From: Diphasiastrum complanatum
Taxonomy: Eukaryota; Streptophyta; Lycopodiopsida; Lycopodiales; Lycopodiaceae
Length of the DNA: 64,000 nt
Assembly: GCA_029204225.1 (NCBI GenBank)
Contig: CM055095.1
Coordinates: 30,289,586 to 30,353,585 of the forward strand
Reading direction: 5' to 3'
The position numbers and the translations under genes are program-made. Shown here in pieces: positions 1 to 11,747 of this stretch (position 1 is its first letter; each line of letters opens with the position of its first letter). A model generated the notes under the pieces. That model worked only from the letters and a program-made list of their open reading frames with translations. It was not told the DNA's origin and made no database searches.

Positions 1-376
1 CAAAAGCATTAGCACTCTCTTCCTTATTTTGCATACTTTGAAAGATTTGTCTTCTTAGGGTTAGTACCCTAGATGTAGACTTGGATTCATAAAGCTTCTT
101 CAAAGCTTCCCAAGCCTACAAAGATGATGTGCACATAACAACTTCTTTGAGAAGCTCATTGGTAGCACTCATCTTAATCATGTGTAGAGCTATTTTATCT
201 CTCTTGTCATACCTCCCTTGATCTTGAGGTGCTTGAGGCCTCTCCTCCACACCTACAACAATCTTCATCAACTCATTCATCTCCAATAAGGACTCCATCC
301 TCACCTTCCAAGTAGAATAGTTGATTGAGGTAAGCCTATCATTGCTCTCCAACATAAAGCCTCCACTTGTAAACAT
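1..376 (-). pseudogene. copia gag, N-terminal part, one in-frame stop
   Basis: Starts at 376 with an N-terminus holding MLESNDRLTS and STWKVRMESLLEMNELM, the hallmark of the UBN2/Retrotran_gag_2 capsid family and nearly the same as gag of element L3. An in-frame TAG at 116-118 sits where the relatives read Ser-Glu-Ala-Trp. The same frame then continues through AWEALKKLYESKSTSRVLTL to the window edge. It is therefore one gag broken by one nonsense codon, not two genes. The capsid assembles the cytoplasmic particle that packages the element RNA. Non-functional unless the stop is read through. Confidence 0.85.
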
Positions 377-1218
377 GTTGAGGTGACCTGATCTTCTCCT
401 TTCAACCTGTTACAATGATCAAAGCATTCTTTTTAATGACAACAAATGTATTAAAAAAGAAATCACAAAGATATGGGAACTCTCAGTTCTCTTCTAGCAC
501 TATTACTAACAAATCAGCACATAGAATGAAGAATTCTTGATCAACCTATTATCCACACACAATCTAATGAATCTTGCCACTTTCTAAGACTAAAACACAC
601 TCTAAAAAAGTCCATGAACTTAAAAAACAGAGATCCAATAAAAAATAGGATTTTGACAAAATCACAAAAAAATGAATCTTCCAATTTCTACATGCAATTG
701 CCTAAAACTTGATATAGAATCTTGTATACTCTAATGAGACCTTCCTAATGCATAAAAAATCACGCAAATCCAGTAAGTCACATGTGAAATTGAAACTCCT
801 CAAGTATATAATCCTAAATTGAGTTTTGACCTACAAAAGATCCAATTTACATATACAAAAATGCTGATTTTTTAGTAGAAATCAATCTAGCATGCTCTAG
901 CATTGGTATCTCCTCCAAATATTTGATAAATGTGGTTAATCCTTTCATAACCTGAACACAAGAGCTCTGATACCATGTGAAGAATTTTATATGATTAATG
1001 TGTCCCTTAATCTTTGGTTAGAAAGTCAACACAATCTACAACATTGCCAATGTAGAGAAATCAGCATCTACCCAATGAAAGAGATGCAAACTCAATAAGA
1101 ACTTGATCAAACATCAAATATATGATAAAATGAAGTTTATTTCTGTACAATAATAGTATTCTACTGTAATTCCCATGTGTGTATCCAAAAATTACAAAAT
1201 ATGAGCATTCTACACACA
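1..1218 (-). mobile_element. Truncated Ty1/copia element, 5' end only (runs off left edge)
   Basis: Read on the minus strand this is a 5' LTR (about 976-1218), a tRNA-Met primer site (964-975, reverse complement of TGGTATCAGAGC), a leader (377-963) and the start of gag. The LTR begins TGTGAAGAAT directly after the primer site. Its other end is placed at the near-inverted ATTCTACACA (1207-1216), but that side is uncertain by about 10 bp. The element abuts a plus-strand RNase H scrap, which suggests it inserted into an older copia element. The rest of the element and the second target-site copy lie outside the window. Confidence 0.8.
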
Positions 1219-1244
1219 AGATTGTAGGATATAGCTCTATCTTC

Positions 1245-1535
1245 TATAAAATTAAAGTATATCGCAGCCTCAAAAGCTACTAAGGAAGCAATTTGGTTGA
1301 CAAACTTACTTTCAGATATCAGTATGAGTCAATATGCTCCGATATTATTATTTTGTGATAATCAAAGTGCCATGGCCTTGTCAGCCAACTCTAGATTTCA
1401 TTCTAGGAGTAAGCACATTGAACTATTACTATGTCAGAAGCAAAGTTCTCAACAAAGAGGTCAGATTGTAGTTTTGTTGAACGCAAGATATGACAACAGA
1501 TTTGCATAATGAGCTCCTCAATGAGCAAATACATC
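1245..1535 (+). pseudogene. copia RNase H C-terminal fragment
   Basis: Translation across frames gives KYIAASKATKEAIWLTNLL, LLFCDNQSAMALSAN and FHSRSKHIEL, typical of the last third of copia RNase H. The catalytic Asp in FCDNQSA is present. After SKHIEL the frame slips, so the usual HYHYVR block is scrambled. No LTR follows directly. It is the same subfamily as the fragment at 54.95-55.36 kb. Probably the remnant that the left-edge element inserted into. Confidence 0.75.
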
Positions 1536-2619
1536 AAAAATTATCATGGATGGTGGCTGAATTGGTTTGGCTCGTATTCAGGTGCCATGTCAGCTATAAA
1601 CATTAGGTATGCCAACCAAGGGTTGGTAGTTCACCATCCAATTTTCTTGAGTTTAAGGAGTTAGGTCCTAGATTTTAGGAATCTTGACTAAATGATCTAC
1701 CTGACAATTATGATTCAAATCCAACCTACCTAGGCATTTTTTTCACATGTGGGAATAGTGTCCACACATGTGGGATCTAGTGGTATGTACAAGATGTACA
1801 TGGTTAATCAAGCCAAAATTTGCCAATTTTTAATAGCTGCTAGTAGATACAGTATTTTTATACCGTGAGTGTCTAAAATACTATAAAACTCTATTAAAAA
1901 AAGAACTAATGATTTTCTAATAAAAAGTTTAAAAAAAGATGTGGAAAATTCAAAAACTGGAATTTCAAGCCGATTGATGTAGTAGAAGAAGACATTGTAG
2001 GCCGATTCTAGGGCGCTTGCTGTGGGCGAAGGTAACTAAAGCAATCTGGGATTGTTTTGAATTACTTTTAAGACTAGTTGAAAATTTTGTGAGAATTCGA
2101 GTGTCATAAATAAAAATGAAGGCCAAAGATGTAAGTGTTAACAATGCGAACCTTGGGACTTTTTATAACATGGGGTCCACTTGCGAGCATTTGAAATGTT
2201 TGCATTTGGCCAATGCTCGCAATTGGGAAAAAAAATGTTTGCAAATGTTTGCAACTATTTGCAACCGGATTGTTTTAGTGGTAATGATGTGAGTGAATAT
2301 TTGCATTGAGAGCAAATGCATCAATTTTCTTTTTTCACTCTCCTAAACTCTTTTTCCAACTTAATGCACAATAATTCACCTCTAATTCGTCAATAATTCT
2401 AGAAATGGCGAAGTCCACTATGTTGAGACTAGATAGAATGCTAGCGTATATTTGGTTGGCTATTACTTATGTAAATGATATTTTGAAATAGGCTTATAGT
2501 AGAGTGTATAATATTTCTTGAACGAATTTCATCAACTAGTGTGGTGTATGGAGAGCCATCTATATATTCTAACTTAACTGCATTGTTAAGTGATTACTTA
2601 GTTTCTTTTCCTCAAAATT
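1536..2619. other. Non-coding; contains an LTR-like remnant
   Basis: No coding region is supported. About 1735-1850 carries two CACATGTGGGA-type palindromic motifs followed by AAGCCAAAATTTGCC. This matches the terminal part of the LTR of element B (8000-8092) and a copy at 46.20-46.31 kb, so it is probably a decayed LTR end. A GCAAA-rich stretch lies at about 2230-2262. Confidence 0.4.
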
Positions 2620-2624
2620 TTAGC

Positions 2625-3376
2625 TGTTGAAATTTCACAATTCTAGCTTGACCATTTTTGGTCACATGCATTGTAATTGGCAAGAAGGCCATGTAAATAG
2701 ATGCCACACGTGCCAAATCACATAGGATGCTTTCCAAAGACTTCATGTGATGCCAATGCTATAGCAAATATTCCGCCTTGGTCTCGAATGTCGCTATCAA
2801 GATCCTCATTGACATTGTGATAACATCTTTGAAATGAGGCCAAAGTGTGCTTAGATAAGCTAAAGAAATTCTAGGAGATAAAAATAGCATGTTTTACATT
2901 GTTTTTGGATCTTGAGATCTTGACCCCAAGTTAGGGTGGATCCAATGACCTATTAGGTTAGATGTTAGGGTTAGGTTATGATAAGTACAGAGATGCCCTA
3001 AAACGTTCATATCCAAGCTTGAAATGTATAAATGTATGATGGGATCTCTATCCAAACATGAAGAAAAATCGAGTTTTTCCACTTCTATCAACATTGTCTT
3101 TTGGTGGCGAGTTCTAGCTATTGGATGTGAATGTTTTTATGCATTAATTACTTGCTTTGGAAGGTACTGAAGTTTTTTACAGGTCTTAGAAGCTTGCTGT
3201 ACTTTACTTTAGTGTATTTCATCAAATCTATGTGCCTATTGTATTAAATGCCAAATTAGCTAGTTTTGGTAACTAGTCTTGATTCTAGCTCATAGTTTGG
3301 ATCTAGATCTTTGATTTGTGCATTTTCCATCACTTTGAGGATTTATTGAGATTGAATTTGCTGTAAAATTTTGTCA
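2625..3376 (+). repeat. 5' LTR of element A
   Basis: Paired with 6511-7210. It is about 50 bp longer, mainly because of extra sequence near 2750-2810. The first 44 bases closely match the L2 LTR start. A CCACACGTGCC G-box motif lies about 80 bp in. Where a TGGTATCAGAGC primer site should follow, the sequence goes from TTTTGTCA straight to GAGTAAAA, consistent with loss of the 8 bp between two TCA triplets. Confidence 0.9.
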
Positions 3377-4175
3377 GAGTAAAAAGTGAGCTTTAGATTT
3401 GATTTTCTCAAGCTTAGATCCTAGATTTTGAGTAGTATTGGGTTTGCCCTACTAGTTGCTAATCTAGTGATTGTACCTTCACACTTTGGTTTCATTTGAG
3501 TGAGAATAGATCAAAAGGAACTTGTTTTGCTGAGTTATAGCTGCAGGAATCGAAATTGACCCATTTCCATTCAACCAAACCAAATTAGAAAATTCTTATG
3601 AGTTGAATCTTGGAGTACATGTCTCCTAGTAGAGATTTTCATAAGGATTTGAATGCCACCACTCTTTAGAAACTTGGATCAGCCATTTGAGAGCTTAATT
3701 AGGTCTTTATTAGGCTTCTTAAGGTCCTAAAATACACCTTTTAGATTCAGATCAAGTGTTTTGATGATTTCTTCATCTAGAAATACAAAACTAGTGAAAA
3801 TTGTGTTTCTGTTCTACTCAGTTTTAGATAGGTTTGTGATTGGATATGTCAATGTGATTCAACATGAATTTGAAAGGCTATATTTGTAAGACATTTTGTG
3901 CTATAAAGTGCTTTTGGTTCAGTATATGTGGATTCACCCTTCTTGTGACGTTGAGATCAAGGAGGAGACTAGTTCTGATCAAATGTATAATAAATTGGCT
4001 AGGTTTGGATCTAGTTTGGATCTTGAAGATAGATCAAGCTCAAGATCATCTTAGATCTTGTTGAGAAATCATAGAGTGATTCATCTCAAGTCCCAAAGAG
4101 AGTGGGATAACTATTAGTAATCATATCTTGTACAATCTATCTAGTTTCATTAAATCTATCTCCCTATCATTGAAG

Positions 4176-5381
4176 ATGGCATCCATAAGTGCCTATCTTT
4201 TGGATTCTAATGATAGATTGAACTCTTCAAATTATTCAATTTGGAAGTTAAGAATGGAATCCATCCTTGTCATGCAAGACTTGATGGATATTGTGAATGG
4301 AGAGGAAGATGAGCCAATCCATCCACAAGAAGCAACTAAATACAAGAGAAGGTGCAAGATTGCACTTCATTGTATTAAAATGAATGTTGCAAATGATTTT
4401 CTCAAAGAAGTAGGAGCATGTACCTCAGCCCAAGAGGCTTGGGAGACTCTTCAAAAGATATATGAGTCCAAGAATACCTCAAGATTACTTTCCCTCAAGA
4501 ACCGAGTTCTTCAATGCTTCCAAGGAAAGAGTGAGAGTGGACATCAATTTGTTTTGAGAGTGAAAGATTTGAACAAAGAGCTTACTTATGTTGGTGAACC
4601 TATTAAAGAGAGTGAGCTTGTGCAAATAGTTTTGAATGGCTTATGTAGTGAATCTACTAACCTTGTTCAAAGCTATGCTATCATGGGAAACTTGCCTACA
4701 CTTGAAGACCTTCAAAGTGTGTTGATGGTTGAGGAGAGTAGGAAGGCTCATATCAAATCAAGGATGGAGAGGCTCTCCATCAATGATGATGATGACAAAG
4801 CCTTATTTCTCAAGAGCAAAGGCAAAACAAAGAGCAAGGGAGGAGCATTCAAAAAGGAGCAAGCAAAGGATGGAGATCAAGGAGGATCTACATCATCATC
4901 ATCACAAGTCAAGCCCAAGATGGTGGACAAATCAAAGATCAAGTGCTACTATTGTAGCAAGATGGAGCACTATGCCTCATAATGCTTCAAGAGGAAGCAA
5001 GATCAAAGTCAAGCCAACATTGGACAAGAGGAGGAAGAGAGTCATCATGAGGACTCACTCATGATGTCAACTTTTTCATCATCAAATGTCAAAGGTGAAG
5101 ATCCTTGGTGGATAGATAGTGGGGCTAGCTCCCACATGTCGGGTAGAAGGGAGTACTTTTCTCAACTCACACCTTATGTAGGACCTAGAAAGTCCATTTT
5201 TACAGAAAATGATCATGAATGTAAAGTTGAAGGTGTCGGGTCCATTCCCTTATGCTTACGATCTTCCAAGAAGACTAAGATAGATGGTGTTCTCTTCATT
5301 CCTAGCATCACTAAGAATTTGCTTAGTGTTGGCCAACTTTTAGATCATGGTTTCATTATGAAGAATGGGAAGATCCTCTAA
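4176..5381 (+). pseudogene. Element A gag-protease, one stop in the zinc knuckle
   Basis: The start at 4176 (MASISAYLLDSNDRLN) matches the gag start of L2. An in-frame ATG 48 bp upstream (4128) adds residues unlike the family. The UBN2 capsid domain covers about residues 1-200. The zinc knuckle reads CYYCSKMEHYAS, then TAA at 4980-4982 where relatives have Glu, then CFKRK. The same frame continues into the aspartic protease with WWIDSGASSHMS (active site DSG) and ends at 5381. Only one nonsense change therefore separates Gag from protease. The knuckle normally binds genomic RNA and the protease processes the polyprotein. A 19-bp tandem duplication at about 5361-5398 breaks the frame after protease. 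Confidence 0.85.
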
Positions 5382-5429
5382 GAATGGGAAGATCCTCTAA
5401 GAATAATATTGGCAAAGATATGGTTGAGA

Positions 5430-6510
5430 TCAAGGAGGAGCTTGATCAAGAAGAGGAGCAAAACCTGAGACCTTCAACTATTCCAAGGATAGCCACAAGA
5501 GCAAAGATGGAGCTATAAATGTTCATTTTTGTGGACAAGGAAAGGCAAGTTGGAAAGGGGGGCACATTTTATACTTCATTTGCTGGTTTTTGTAATGAAG
5601 TCTTTTTGAATTCTAAAGTATGGAATGAAAGGTGGTTGTCATATCTACTTACTCTTGAGTGTGCTAGAACTAAACATGACATTTTCATTCATAAGTTGAA
5701 AGATTTTGACTTCATTTTCAAAGAAGCATATTGTCAACCTTGTATGAGAGTAAGTGAATCATCCTTGAAGGACACTTACATCCATACAAGAGTATTTTGC
5801 CTCATTAGTTTCAAGTTCAACAAGTATGTAATGCAAATTGCTAGTGGTAAGCAATTGTGGTCTAGTCAATTGTGGGCTAGTAAATTTGGTATAAATAATC
5901 TTGGTGATTGTTTTGTTGACTTGAAAGATCATATTGAGAAGGAGAACATTTGGTTTGGAGACTTGGAAACAAGTCCTTGAGAGTCTTGAAGAAGATCATG
6001 GTTTGGATCCATGTTTTCATCATCAACACCAAGAGGTAGTGAGCATGATGAAGGACAAAGACATCAAGGAGGAATTCGAGAAGGAGCACTTGTCTCAAAG
6101 CAAAAGAGACCTGAATCTACATCAATATAGGAGCATCAAGGAAGTTTATCCATATCTCCCTTTACTCATCTTATTTTGTGTTTGATAAAAAACTTGTCAT
6201 GTCAAATCAAGCTTTGATTGTATGTGCTTCATACAAAAGTTGGATCTTATGGAAACCTGCTGTTTTTCATGTTTATTTTGATGAGGAGACTCACATTTTG
6301 CAGCCCAAGGTGATCATTCAACAACCTACCAAAGCCAAAGCCTGGATCTTGAAGACAACCTTTATGGAGCTCTCACTACATTTGACAACTTGGAGCTCAA
6401 ATTATGTCCTCATACTCACTACGTACATCAAGAACATGTTAATTATGTTGTTTTTATGCATGCAATTATTATTGATTCAGGATAGTCTCATCAAGCTAAA
6501 TTGTGAGGAG
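5430..6510 (+). pseudogene. Element A degenerate, internally deleted pol remnant
   Basis: Translation gives IPRIATRAKMEL, then an in-frame stop, then an open frame (5519-5980). By eye this lines up with the pre-RT linker of L2 and L3 (P-R-R-x-x-R-x-K-x-E-P), then with the start of RT (FYTSFAGF...NEVF), then jumps to SESSLKDTYIHTRVFCLIS, which resembles the late-RT block ERSFEDITLYRKLIGSL. Catalytic RT motifs (YVDD) and the integrase core are missing. The remainder to 6510 has short frames with no confident assignment. A purine-rich GTGAGGAG precedes the 3' LTR. The alignment is weak residue by residue, but the block order is the same in B and E4. Confidence 0.5.
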
Positions 6511-7210
6511 TGTTGAAATTTCACAATTCTAGCTTGACCATTTTTGGTCACATGGATTGTAGTTGGCAAGAAGGCCATGTAAATAGATTCCACACGTGCC
6601 AAATCACATAGGATGCTTTCCAAAGACTTCATTCCTCATATTACATTGTGATAGCATCTTTGAAATGAGGCCAAAGTGTGCTTAGATAAGCTAGAGAAAT
6701 TCTAGGATCTAAAAATAGCATGTTTTACATTGTTTTTGGATCTTGAGATCTTGACCCCAAGTTAGGGTGGATCCGATGACCTATTAGGTTAGATGTTAGG
6801 GTTAGGTTATGATAAGTATAGAGTTGCCCTAAAACGTTCAGATCCAAGTTTGAAATGTATAAATGTATGATGGGATCTCCATCCAAACATGAAGAAAAAT
6901 TGAGTTTTTCCACTTCTATCAACATTGTCTTTTGGTGGCAAGTTCTAGCTATTGGATGTGCATGTTTTTATGCATTAATTACTTGCTTAGGAAGGTACTG
7001 AAGTTGTTTACAGGTCTTATAAGCTTGTTGTACTTTAATTTAGTGTATTTTATCAAATCTATGTACCTATTGTGGAGTTAAATGCCAAATTAGCTAGTTT
7101 TGGTAACTAGTCTTGATTCTAGCTCATAGTTTGGATCTAGATCTTTGATTTGTGCATTCTCCATCACTTTTAGGATTGATTGGGATTGAATTTTCTATAA
7201 AATTTTGTCA
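6511..7210 (+). repeat. 3' LTR of element A
   Basis: Starts TGTTGAAATTTC after a purine-rich tract and ends TTTTGTCA, followed by the target duplication TTAGC. It differs from the 5' copy by many substitutions and a ~50-bp length difference, so element A is older than L2 or L3. Confidence 0.9.
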
Positions 7211-7267
7211 TTAGCTTTCTTTTATGAGTCTCAACGTTATAGAGTAAGCGGAGTTATCTTGTGGTGG

Positions 7268-8092
7268 TGCGGAAAAAGTACAAAAAGGACCAAGAGTGGA
7301 TCCTAATCTGATCCTCAAGAGGGATTGGTTGTCAGATTACTTGATCTATCAATCTACTTCTGATTAAGATCAATCTAGATCAATTCTAGACACAAAATCC
7401 TAACAAGAACAATCATTAATTGAAGGTAAGTGTACTTTCTGGTTTCACACGTGTGAAACACTGTCTGAGTACGAACTCCAATCTGAAAATCAAGTACACA
7501 TTGATAGAACCTCAAAACAATCAAAACAAATGTAGACAAATGGAGAGAATCACTCAAAATTGCTTCCAAAACCAAGATTGGTGTCTCACATTGATTATGG
7601 CCAAATGTGGCTCTATATATACAATAAGTGGGAGCTCGTGGTACTGACCATCCCTCTGATCCCACATGTGTGAAAATGCTTTGTCATATGATGATTCATC
7701 ATGCAAAACTGACACTTGGACAAAACCTTCTATTTTGAGCACTTTTGGTCCATTTTCCTTCTATATATAGATCTACTTGGAAATATTCTAGAAGTCAAAA
7801 TTTGAGTACTTCAGCTTATTCCACACATGTGAGCTGTCCTCTACAGATGTGATATGACACCTAACCAAAGGATTTGGCTCATGCAATCAATAGATTGATG
7901 CCATGTGTTTAGAAAACTAGTTTTTGGCCTTTTTAGCCACTAGAACTTGAATTAAATCATATGTACAGCCTATATGATTATGGTACATGACAAGTACACT
8001 ATTTTCACACGTGGGAACAGGCTCCACACATGTGTGTTTATCTATATACAAGCATTTTGGCCTCTACCAAGCTTATTTTTGCATTTTTCACA
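7268..8092 (-). repeat. 3' LTR of element B
   Basis: On plus it begins TGCGGAAAAAG and ends TTTTTCACA. It is collinear with 11760-12591 with scattered substitutions. It contains TTCACACGTGTGAAAC near 7443 and paired CACACGTGGGA/CACACATGTGTG motifs near 8003-8037. The latter fall 55-90 bp from the transcriptional start of the LTR on minus, i.e. in U3. Confidence 0.9.
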
Positions 8093-8351
8093 CTCCTCAA
8101 AAATCTAGCTTGATGGAAAACATGATGATCTTGAACTTGGCTCCATGGGCTGAGTTGGTCCTTGCGAGTTCAAAAGGTGTGAAGATCAGCCAATGAGCTT
8201 GATGTTGATCTGAAATCACCATATCCATGATAGTGCTTCTTTGATGTTGACATCTTCGACGAGCTTGAGAGCTTTGCACCATCCTAGCACCTCCAAAGTT
8301 GATCCCTTCCAAATTTCATGTAGATGCTTGACCTTGAGGCTTGCTCCTCCT

Positions 8352-9923
8352 TCATGTGCATGCTCCTCCATGAGAAAATGAAGATTTCTTTTTTAATTTA
8401 TTAGGATCACAAAGATCTAACATCATGTTACCATGATCTAGAGAATTAGACTCATCCAAATTGGCAAGACTATGCATGCTATAATAACAAAGTGTTTGCA
8501 TCATATCTTCATACTTGTTTACCATGCTAATCTCAGATCCAATGAGGTTAAATACTTCATTATGGAGATAAGTGTCTTTAGAAGATGATTCACTTACTCT
8601 CATAAAGAGTTTACAATTTGCCTCAATATTAACTTTCAAACTATGAGTGAACAAATCACTTTTGCTCTTACATGACTCAAGAGCATACATTTGATGAAAT
8701 AACCATTTGCTTTCTAATTGATTTAAAATCAATTTCAACCTTTTTAGAACATCATCTATGTTCTCAAGAGAGACTTCATACTCAACTAGTATGGCTTTAC
8801 TCCAACTTGGAGATGCAATGATCTTACTAAAGCAAATTGATTTATCAAATGACATAGGAGAAGTAAGTATGAGATGTATACCACATGAGGTATGCTCCTC
8901 TTTCCCTTGAAATGTGAGCCACATGGACTCAACCATGTTTCTTGAGATTCTTTTTGGAATCACAACTTGAGAAGGTCTCTTCTCCTCAATCCTGGACATA
9001 CTTGAACCTTGAGAAGGAGTCTCCTCCTCAATCCTTGGCACACTTGAACCTTGAGATGACTTCTTTAGATCCTCTTCATGATGCTCCTTTTTTATGGAAA
9101 TCCAAGACCTCCATGTCTCATAATGATCACAACAAGTATGACCATTCAATATGCACTTCCTATGATTATCAAGATTACTTATGCTAGAAACATAAGTCCA
9201 AAAATCACCACAACTTGGCATGATTTTTCCAATATTGAAATCAAAAGGTATTTCCATCTCAATAAGGCTAACTACTTGCTTATGGATATAAGTTTTCACT
9301 TTGGATGCTTCACTTATTCTCATAAAAAGTTTACAACTTGCCTTTAGGATTGAAAACATACAATTTTCATGTTTATGAATGAACACATCATTCATGATCT
9401 TATTGAAACCAAAAAATCCTACATTATGAAGATATTCCCATTTCCTTGACTTCATAACTAATGTAAGCTTACAAGGAAAACATATTTTGCTATCTTTTAA
9501 GGCATCACACTCAACTAGTATTGCCTTAATCCACCTTTGAGATACAAAAATCTCTTCAAAGCAAAATGGTTCTTCATAAGTTGACATGATAGCATAAATG
9601 AAACTATTTTCATTTTGTGATTGCTGCTCCTTATTCTTGATTGATTTCTCTTGGATCATAGCAATAAGTTTGAACTTATCTAAAGTTCCAAGCAAAATAC
9701 TTTCCAAGGACATCCAAGTTACTTTCATGAAAGTGACATCTATCTTTGCATCTTGAACCAAACAATGCACTTCCAAATGAAAAATTTCAAAATATTTGAC
9801 ATGTGTTGTGATGGACTGTTGAAGACAAATCTTGCAAGTCCTTGTGAGATTCCAAGCCTCATTCACCTTTCCACAAAGGAAACACCTTTCCTTGGACTTG
9901 TACTTCTTGTATTTGCATTTCAA
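8352..9923 (-). CDS. Element B 523-codon frame, pol-derived, function unknown
   Basis: One long open frame read leftward. The first codon is TTG at 9921-9923, so the true start is unclear, and upstream reading suggests a frame change from the mini-gag. Residues ~13-35 hold two CxxC pairs (CFLCGK...CKIC). By eye two tandem blocks each run from an RT-start-like segment (e.g. PKRISRNMVES, SWSKAILVEYE) to a late-RT-like segment (CKLFMRISEASKVKTYIHK and CKLFMRVSESSSKDTYLHN), so the region appears duplicated. Between them is a Ser/Glu-rich repeat (SQGSS...RIEEE). Catalytic Asp pairs of RT and RNase H are absent. That the frame stays open over 1.5 kb despite extreme divergence suggests constraint or youth. 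I would not assign an enzyme activity. Confidence 0.5.
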   Translation of the reverse strand: MKCKYKKYKSKERCFLCGKVNEAWNLTRTCKICLQQSITTHVKYFEIFHLEVHCLVQDAKIDVTFMKVTWMSLESILLGTLDKFKLIAMIQEKSIKNKEQQSQNENSFIYAIMSTYEEPFCFEEIFVSQRWIKAILVECDALKDSKICFPCKLTLVMKSRKWEYLHNVGFFGFNKIMNDVFIHKHENCMFSILKASCKLFMRISEASKVKTYIHKQVVSLIEMEIPFDFNIGKIMPSCGDFWTYVSSISNLDNHRKCILNGHTCCDHYETWRSWISIKKEHHEEDLKKSSQGSSVPRIEEETPSQGSSMSRIEEKRPSQVVIPKRISRNMVESMWLTFQGKEEHTSCGIHLILTSPMSFDKSICFSKIIASPSWSKAILVEYEVSLENIDDVLKRLKLILNQLESKWLFHQMYALESCKSKSDLFTHSLKVNIEANCKLFMRVSESSSKDTYLHNEVFNLIGSEISMVNKYEDMMQTLCYYSMHSLANLDESNSLDHGNMMLDLCDPNKLKKKSSFSHGGACT

Positions 9924-10084
9924 CTTGAAGCTCCATCCTTCACCTCAGCCCCCTTGCTTTGGTTCTCCTTGGATGGATTGGTCTTCTTTTTGTAGCATCT
10001 TGAGAAAATATATCCTCCCTTGCCACAAAGGTTGCACTTAGGATCCTTTCTTTCCTTCAATAGGATGCCACCTATTGATGCCAT
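9920..10084 (-). CDS. Element B mini-gag (N-terminus joined to zinc knuckle)
   Basis: Starts with MASIGGILL at 10084, matching the first residues of L2 and A gag. After about a dozen residues it goes straight into CNLCGKGGYIFSRCYKKK. This is a CCHC knuckle in which the conserved His is Tyr. It ends at TGA 9920-9922, next to the 523-codon frame in another frame. Essentially the whole capsid domain has been deleted. At most a small basic RNA-binding peptide, more likely a relic. Confidence 0.55.
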   Translation of the reverse strand: MASIGGILLKERKDPKCNLCGKGGYIFSRCYKKKTNPSKENQSKGAEVKDGASS

Positions 10085-11747
10085 GTGAATAAAAACCTAT
10101 GATATGATTCTACAAATGTAATTTGTGACTTTCAAGAGACTATATTTGAACACCTTCAACAATCTAGAAAGATCTACAAAAGATCTAGTTCACAAACCTA
10201 AGAATCAATCTTCACAGTAATGACTAGTCACTTGGAAACTTTGCTTTGATCACTAAGACAAAAGCACACAATCTTTGAATCAAATCACTAAAGAAATAAG
10301 ATCCAATCTCCTATTGGACTCATCAAATACCAATGACTCTTTCTTTTGAAAGTTGAAATGGATATGAAAAGATTTGACACCTAGATTTTCCTTTTCACTT
10401 GACTAGTTCTCTCAACACTTGAGATTCTTGAACAAAAGATGGGTTTTGTTTCAAACACACGAAAATCAAACTTAATCACTTCTTTTGGACTCACTCTTGA
10501 CCCAAATAATCTCACTCTTGAGATTTAGAATGAGTTTGATTTGATTTGAAAGCAAACTATACCACCAATTTTTCACAAAGCTTAAAAATTAGACAACTAG
10601 AGATTCACAAAGATCTCAACCATACATGAATACTCAAATATGGACTCCTCCTCATTCTAGACATCCAATGGGATCACAAATTGGCCCTCACACTCTCACA
10701 AAGAAAGTTGAATAGAACTAATTTGAGTTTCATACATACTATGTCAATTTTTGCTCAACAAATTGAATTCAATCACTCCTATTGGATTCCACCAATTACT
10801 CTACCTTTGAAGACTTGGAATGAAATTCAAAATCAAAAGTTGTGATTTTTCTCACTAAGATATTGTGCTTCAAAGAGCTAATACCACTTAGAAAGATTTG
10901 ATCACATAGAAGAAGCCAAATTCTTCACCAATAACAACACATAATGAACTTCTAGATCTTGCCCTCTACAAAGGAAGGAACTCTTAGAAAATTGGATCTC
11001 TCTCTACACATTTGTCATAGACACCTTAATGACTCTTTTTAAACCTTACAATCACTCAAACAAATTGAGTAGGGTTGAACAATGTGACTTGGATCTCAAC
11101 CTCTTTTCTAGAACTCTCAATTGAAGCCAATCTATGTCAAATTCTACAAAAGATTTGCATAGATGCTCTATATGCACTAGAAACTCTCAAAGGTTTCACT
11201 TGGAGGACAGATCCAACGATGTTTTCTAGCAAATTGATGCTTCTAAAATTGACCCTATCACTCTTGAACAAATCTAGAGTGATGGTACAATGGATTTTAA
11301 CCTCTCACATTGCATATCACGTCTTAATCAATGATTTTTAGCAAAATCTCTCTCAACTTCAACATGCACTCAAAAAATCAGAGATAATCAATTAATGCAC
11401 CTAATTCAAGCTTTAAATTTAATTTCTTGGCTGATCTAATCCAAGAACTAATCAAGGGATTAGATTCACTATAGAAAATGCTTGATTTTGCACCAAAAAT
11501 CTCTCAAATTGGGTGTGTGAGTCAAATTGTACAAATTTCTGAATTTTCTCAGCCAAAATTGGAGATGTACAGACTCACACTTGTGAAAAGGGTTCCTACA
11601 GCCCATAACAAGATCTGGACCAAAAATTTTGAGGATAGCTATCAAATCCAACTCGCTACACAAAATTTGAGTAGTTTCCAAAAAATTGCTAATTTTGGCT
11701 TTGATTTGGATTAACCCTATCAATTTCAACAAAACCTCTTGTACTAG
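10085..11747. other. Element B leader / deleted-gag region, no coding evidence
   Basis: AT-rich with many stops on both strands. Lies between the primer site and the mini-gag. No conserved copia domain could be found in it. Confidence 0.6.

Larger units (their letters stand above)
2625..7210 (+). mobile_element. Element A: complete-ended, pol-deleted Ty1/copia retrotransposon
   Basis: Two LTRs (2625-3376 and 6511-7210) start TGTTGAAATTTC and end TTTTGTCA. They are flanked by a perfect 5-bp duplication TTAGC (2620-2624 and 7211-7215), which fixes the boundaries. Internal order is leader, gag, protease, a degenerate pol remnant and a purine tract before the 3' LTR. Integrase core and catalytic RT are absent. 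The LTR start and the gag both resemble element L2, so A looks like a non-autonomous derivative of the L2 lineage. The primer-binding site is deleted, so this copy cannot prime replication normally. Confidence 0.9.

Noticed and set aside
3864-4064. 66-codon frame in the leader of element A
   Set aside because: Lies in the untranslated leader before gag, no conserved residues, no counterpart in related elements.
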